A stretch of 8,946 nt of DNA from Thermoplasmata archaeon (lineage in GTDB: Archaea; Thermoplasmatota; Thermoplasmata; RBG-16-68-12), in the NCBI GenBank assembly GCA_021788795.1, contig JAJYKG010000078.1:1-8946 (forward strand), in the 5' to 3' direction. The position numbers and the translations under genes were made by a program. Below the pieces are notes generated by a model. It saw nothing but the letters and a program-made list of their open reading frames with translations, was not told where the DNA came from and did not search any database. Positions 5,821 through 8,946 of this stretch are shown in pieces; position 1 is the stretch's first letter, and the number at the start of each line of letters is the position of its first letter.

Positions 5821-6327
5821 ATGGCCCCGACCGAAGCCGCGGCCCGGTCTGCCATGGCCCCGGCCCTCCTGCCCCGCCGCGTGGTCGAACGCGTCTACCT
5901 GACGTACGACCGCGGCATGCCCCTCGTCCACCTCTCGCGGGAGGCCGCGTCCGAGAAGGACCCGGACCTCGTCGCCTCCATGTTCGACGCGATCGAGGCG
6001 TTCATGGAGGACGCGTTCGCCAGCATGCACGCCGGGACTGTGCGGAGCATCGAGATCGGCGAGCGGTGCCACGTCGCCTTCGGGAAGGGACGGTGGCTCC
6101 TCCTCTACGTGATGTACCGCGGCCGGGAGTCGAACCGCCTCGAGGACCGCGTGATCCGGAACGTGCATGAGCTCGAATCGCGCTTCGCGCCCCTGCTCCG
6201 CGCCTGGAACGGGGACATGGGCGACATCGAGCCGATCAAGCAGGTCCTCCGGGAGGAGTGGGGCGTCCCCGAGGAGCGGGACGTGTTCCAGCTGGCTGCC
6301 GCAGCCCTTCCCGAGCCGCCCGCGTAG
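5821..6327 (+). CDS. Small soluble protein, possibly a roadblock/longin-like regulatory domain
   Basis: The 168-residue protein has no signal peptide or membrane helix. A strand with VERVYLTYDRGMPLVHLSR (22-40) leads to a helix DLVASMFDAIEAFMEDAF (49-66), then strands VRSIEIGERCHVAF and GRWLLLYVMYRGRES (74-104), and a long helix with R/E-rich heptads (105-130). This order, a strand pair with a central helix that includes a D/E-rich 'ASM-x-x-AI-x-x-F' segment and a following 'I-x-x-G' strand, resembles archaeal roadblock/LC7-like or longin-like signalling domains from memory, but no family is certain. The ATG at 5821 has only a weak AAAGGA site; an alternative start is the in-frame ATG at 5854. 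It sits between a transporter and an ABC operon, so a sensory or GTPase-linked role for either is only a guess. Confidence 0.72.
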   Translation: MAPTEAAARSAMAPALLPRRVVERVYLTYDRGMPLVHLSREAASEKDPDLVASMFDAIEAFMEDAFASMHAGTVRSIEIGERCHVAFGKGRWLLLYVMYRGRESNRLEDRVIRNVHELESRFAPLLRAWNGDMGDIEPIKQVLREEWGVPEERDVFQLAAAALPEPPA

Positions 6328-6384
6328 CGGCGGAATTCCAAGCAAAGCGTTTTGTGGAGGACGCCGTTCGAGCCTCCGAAGAGG

Positions 6385-7446
6385 ATGCCCGTTCCGCTCG
6401 CGCCCCTGGAAGCGTTCTTGCTCGCCGTCGTCGTCGCGGCGGCCGCGACCCTCCTGTCCGCGGGCGCGGCCCGCGGGTCCCTGGAGCGGCCCACGTACAC
6501 GGCGGGGGACCGCTGGATCTATTCCCTCCAGGGCTCCCTGGCGGGCTTCCCCGGGATGAACGAGAGCGCGGGGAACGTCTCCCTGGGGCTGTCCGGCCTC
6601 GTCGAGGTGGACGTCCTCGGGCCCGCCCAGGCCACCGTCCGCGGCGCGGCGGTCCCGGCCGTCCGCGTGGCCACGCAGGCGTCCGGGTTCCTGAACGGCA
6701 CCTTCGCGCTGCCCGGGAACACAACGTTCCGCGCGTCGGGCACGTTCTCCTCGGACACGACGGAGATCTGGGAGGGGCAGGACTTCCTGCCGACGCAATC
6801 GAACAGCACGTCGAGCTACGTGATCACGGTGACCGTCGGCCTCCCGTTCTCCGTGGGCGCCCAGGTCTGGGCGAACGCGACGACCGCGTACGCGTCCCTG
6901 CCGCCGTTCAACCTGAGCGTCGGACAGGGCGCGAGCGCGCCCTTCCTCACGGACGTGAACGTCGCGACCACCGCGTCCTTCTTCGGGTTCAGCAACCACG
7001 CGGAGAACACCACGACCACCGCCGGCGTGTGGTCGAGGCAGGTCCTCGGCACGGGGAACGTGAGCGTCGAGGCCGGCACCTTCCCGGCGTACCGGCTCAA
7101 CGAGAGCCTCGGGACGTTCCCGGGCCTCGGGGTCGCGGGGGCGCTCCCCGGGGCGAACGAGACGGCTTGGTTCTCGAACACGGTCGGCTACTACGTCGAG
7201 CGCCAAGCGTACGTGAACGGCACGCCCGTGGCGGAGATGCGCCTCAAGTCCTACACGTACCCCGCGGCGCCGCCGGGCCTCTCCCTGCTGGAGATCTCAC
7301 TCCTCACCGCAGTCCCGATCGCCGCGGCGGCGGTCCTCATCGTCCTCCTCATCCGCCGGAGGAAGCGGCGGAGGGTGCCGACCATCACGGGCACGGCGGG
7401 CCCGGTCGGGGAACTGCCGCCGAAGGAACCCGGAGGCACGCCATGA
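6385..7446 (+). CDS. Secreted, membrane-anchored surface protein rich in N-glycosylation sites
   Basis: From the ATG at 6385 the product has 353 residues. It opens with a hydrophobic signal-type segment (about 10-29), and an AGAARG stretch could be a cleavage site. The extracellular part begins with PTYTAGDRWIYSLQG, a motif style common in archaeal surface proteins, and is built of Thr/Ser/Val-rich strands with 12 N-x-S/T sequons. A single C-terminal helix (about 301-323) is followed by the very basic RRRKRRR and a short Pro/Gly tail, giving a type I topology. A TTG at 6352 is another start and would add a more basic N-terminus (R, K, R), so the start is not settled. The stop overlaps the ATG of the ABC ATPase (ATGA), which links it to the transporter. 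It could be a surface receptor, chaperone or substrate partner of that exporter; no enzyme motif is seen. Confidence 0.82.
   Translation: MPVPLAPLEAFLLAVVVAAAATLLSAGAARGSLERPTYTAGDRWIYSLQGSLAGFPGMNESAGNVSLGLSGLVEVDVLGPAQATVRGAAVPAVRVATQASGFLNGTFALPGNTTFRASGTFSSDTTEIWEGQDFLPTQSNSTSSYVITVTVGLPFSVGAQVWANATTAYASLPPFNLSVGQGASAPFLTDVNVATTASFFGFSNHAENTTTTAGVWSRQVLGTGNVSVEAGTFPAYRLNESLGTFPGLGVAGALPGANETAWFSNTVGYYVERQAYVNGTPVAEMRLKSYTYPAAPPGLSLLEISLLTAVPIAAAAVLIVLLIRRRKRRRVPTITGTAGPVGELPPKEPGGTP
7432..7436 (+). promoter_or_regulatory. Shine-Dalgarno site of the ABC ATPase gene
   Basis: GGAGG lies 6 bases before the ATG at 7443, inside the end of the preceding surface protein gene. It supports re-initiation at the overlapping ATGA. 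Confidence 0.6.
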
Positions 7447-8363
7447 CCGAGCTCGTGGAGACGAAGGGGCTGACGAAGGCCTTCGGCGAGGTCCGCGCGG
7501 TGGACGACCTGACCGTGTCCATCCCCGAGGGGGCCATCGGCCTCGTGGGCCCGAACGGCGCGGGCAAGACGACCTTCCTGCGGCTCCTCCTCGGCCTCCT
7601 GCGGCCCTCCCAGGGCACCGGCCGCGTCCTCGGCTACGGCATCGAGGATGGCATCCCCGTGCGGGAGCGGACGGGCTACATGCCCGAGCACGACTGCCTC
7701 CTCACCGACATGACGGGGATCGGCCTCGTCTCCTACATGGGCCGCGTGAGCGGCCTCGACCCCGGGACGGCGATGAGCCGCGCGCACGACGTCCTGCAGT
7801 TCGTCGGGGTCGACGAGGAGCGGTACCGCAAGATCGCCGAGTTCTCCACGGGCATGCGGCAGAAGGTGAAGCTCGCCCAGGCGATGGTCCACGACCCGCA
7901 GCTCTACATCTTCGACGAGCCGACGACGGGCCTCGATCCGCGCGGGCGCTCGGAGATGCTCGGGCTCGTCGGCAAGATTGCGGGCTCCGGAGGGAGGAAC
8001 GTGATCCTCTCGAGCCACCTCCTCCCGGACGTCGAATCGATCTGCAAGTACGTCGTCATCCTCGACGGGGGCCACCAGATCGCCGCGGGGCCGCTGGCGA
8101 AGCTGCTCACCGGCGCCCAGGACCGCCTCCGGATCGACGTCCGGGGAGACCGGGGGGCGTTCCTCGCCGCGCTCCAGGAGGCGGGGGTGGACTCCGAGGC
8201 CGGGCCGACCGGCATCCACGTCGCGCGAAAGGAGGGGGTTGAGTCCGACGTCTTCCGAGCCGCGAAGGCCAGTGGCACCGAGGTGCGCTACATGGGCGTG
8301 GAAATCCGGAGCCTCGAGGAGCTCTTCCTGGAGCTCGTCGAGCGCAACGCGGGAGGCCGGTAG
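7443..8363 (+). CDS. ABC transporter ATP-binding protein (ABC-2 exporter type)
   Basis: The 306-residue protein powers transport by ATP hydrolysis on the cytoplasmic side of the membrane. Walker A is GPNGAGKTT (36-44), the signature is FSTGMRQ (134-140), Walker B is LYIFDEP (154-160) with catalytic E159, the D-loop is GLDP (163-166), and the switch His is H192 in SSHLL. The Q-loop position reads GYMPEHD (78-84), with Glu82 where Gln is usual; this swap is also seen in other exporter-type ATPases. The signature has Ser-Thr in place of the common Ser-Gly. A C-terminal extension (about 215-306) matches the small regulatory domain of CcmA/NatA-like exporters. The ATG overlaps the stop of the surface protein gene, and the permease begins right after its stop codon, so all three should be one operon. 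The substrate is unknown. Confidence 0.96.
   Translation: MTELVETKGLTKAFGEVRAVDDLTVSIPEGAIGLVGPNGAGKTTFLRLLLGLLRPSQGTGRVLGYGIEDGIPVRERTGYMPEHDCLLTDMTGIGLVSYMGRVSGLDPGTAMSRAHDVLQFVGVDEERYRKIAEFSTGMRQKVKLAQAMVHDPQLYIFDEPTTGLDPRGRSEMLGLVGKIAGSGGRNVILSSHLLPDVESICKYVVILDGGHQIAAGPLAKLLTGAQDRLRIDVRGDRGAFLAALQEAGVDSEAGPTGIHVARKEGVESDVFRAAKASGTEVRYMGVEIRSLEELFLELVERNAGGR
8351..8356 (+). promoter_or_regulatory. Shine-Dalgarno site of the ABC permease gene
   Basis: GGGAGG lies 7 bases before the ATG at 8364, within the end of the ATPase gene. It confirms the permease start. Confidence 0.6.
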
Positions 8364-8946
8364 ATGTCCATCTCCCTCCCGACCTGGACGCGCCGCGAGA
8401 TCCCCCTGCGGGGACGGAGAAGCCGGGTCTGGGCCATCGTGGGCGCGGGCCTGCGCCGCGAGATGCGCCGGCCCGCGGCGATCTTCACGATCGGCCTGGG
8501 AACGTCGATCACGACGATCTACTCGATCATCCTCGTCCTGTTCGCGCCCTTCCTCCTCCAGGGCCAACCCCTCGACCTAGCGTTCTTTTACACGCCCGCC
8601 TCGTTCGCCGCGGTGCCCTTCTTCGTCACCCTCCTGGCCGCGGTCGTGGGTGCCGGCCTCATCGCGGACGACCTGGACACCATGGCCCTGACGCTCTACC
8701 TGAGCCGCCCGGTCTCGGCGGCGGACTACCTGACCGCGAAAGCGGCCATCCTCGCGACCCTGACCGGGCTCATCACCATCCTCCCGATGGTCCTCACGCC
8801 GCTCCTCGGGGCCGTCCTGCGCAAGTTCGCGTGGCCCCTCGGCCTGGAGGCCGCGGCCCTCGGAATCCTCCTCGGAATCCTGCTCACCGCCTTCTTCACC
8901 TCGGTGTCCCTCTTCCTGTCGAGCCTCACGCGCCGCCGCTCGTACG
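8364..8946 (+). CDS. ABC-2-type transporter permease (3' end missing)
   Basis: The frame runs from the ATG at 8364 to the window end without a stop; 194 residues are visible. A basic, Arg-rich N-terminus (TRREIPLRGRRSR) with an amphipathic AIVGAGLRREMRRP segment precedes the first membrane helix (about 39-64). A second helix (about 81-100) follows. Then comes the hallmark GAGLIADDLDTMALTLYLSRPVSAADYLTAK (97-126), typical of ABC-2 permeases, in which the DD and LSRP segment forms the cytoplasmic coupling region. Two more helices (about 129-150 and 159-187) are visible before the end. It should form the membrane channel for the ATPase encoded just upstream: the ATPase stop TAG directly abuts this ATG. 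The substrate is not evident. Confidence 0.92.
   Translation, partial: MSISLPTWTRREIPLRGRRSRVWAIVGAGLRREMRRPAAIFTIGLGTSITTIYSIILVLFAPFLLQGQPLDLAFFYTPASFAAVPFFVTLLAAVVGAGLIADDLDTMALTLYLSRPVSAADYLTAKAAILATLTGLITILPMVLTPLLGAVLRKFAWPLGLEAAALGILLGILLTAFFTSVSLFLSSLTRRRSY

Noticed and set aside
5605..7206. Minus-strand open frame of 533 codons
   Set aside because: It is antisense to the EamA, small soluble and surface protein genes. The product is dominated by Arg, Val, Gly and Glu and lacks hydrophobic core or motifs.
6258..7442. Upstream extension of the ABC ATPase frame
   Set aside because: The frame is open, but its translation is Arg/Pro/Gly-rich and overlaps the well-supported surface protein gene. 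The ATPase starts at 7443 with its own ribosome site.
1..8946. CRISPR array, transposase, integrase, toxin-antitoxin or defence genes
   Set aside because: No regular repeats, no terminal inverted repeats, and no matching protein motifs were seen on either strand.

Overview
This GC-rich window (about two-thirds G+C by eye) holds ten protein-coding genes and no RNA genes, insertion sequences or CRISPR arrays. The most likely source is an archaeon, probably a high-GC Thermoplasmatota-like lineage with oxygen respiration. This rests on several genes with no Shine-Dalgarno site, a sequon-rich surface protein with one C-terminal membrane anchor, a DUF3795 zinc protein next to a heme O synthase, and the general protein style. 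The taxonomic call is an inference, not something proven by a marker gene.

Region 1 (1-1762, + strand) starts inside a polytopic membrane protein of unknown family. After 12 bases comes a two-cluster [4Fe-4S] ferredoxin with a long basic tail; the pair looks like part of an electron-transfer unit whose other genes lie upstream. A PaaI-type hotdog thioesterase follows after a 70-base gap.

Region 2 (1784-3327, - strand) has the heme O synthase gene ctaB. Downstream of it, in the same direction, is a small protein that appears to join two membrane helices to a DUF4242-like domain.

Region 3 (3490-4637) has a DUF3795 cysteine-rich protein on the + strand facing a four-helix orphan membrane protein on the - strand. 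The 104 bases between them contain two strong GC hairpins, one closed by a GNRA-type loop.

Region 4 (4904-6327, + strand) has a ten-helix EamA/DMT transporter and a 168-residue soluble protein that may be a small regulatory (roadblock/longin-like) domain.

Region 5 (6385-8946, + strand) is a tightly packed operon: a surface glycoprotein-like protein, an ABC ATPase whose start codon overlaps the previous stop (ATGA), and an ABC-2-type permease that starts directly after the ATPase stop and runs off the window. Together they look like an export or envelope-maintenance ABC system with a dedicated surface partner.

No clearly new defence or mobile system is visible. The most unusual points are the membrane-DUF4242 fusion beside ctaB, the membrane protein/ferredoxin pair, and the surface protein coupled to the ABC exporter.
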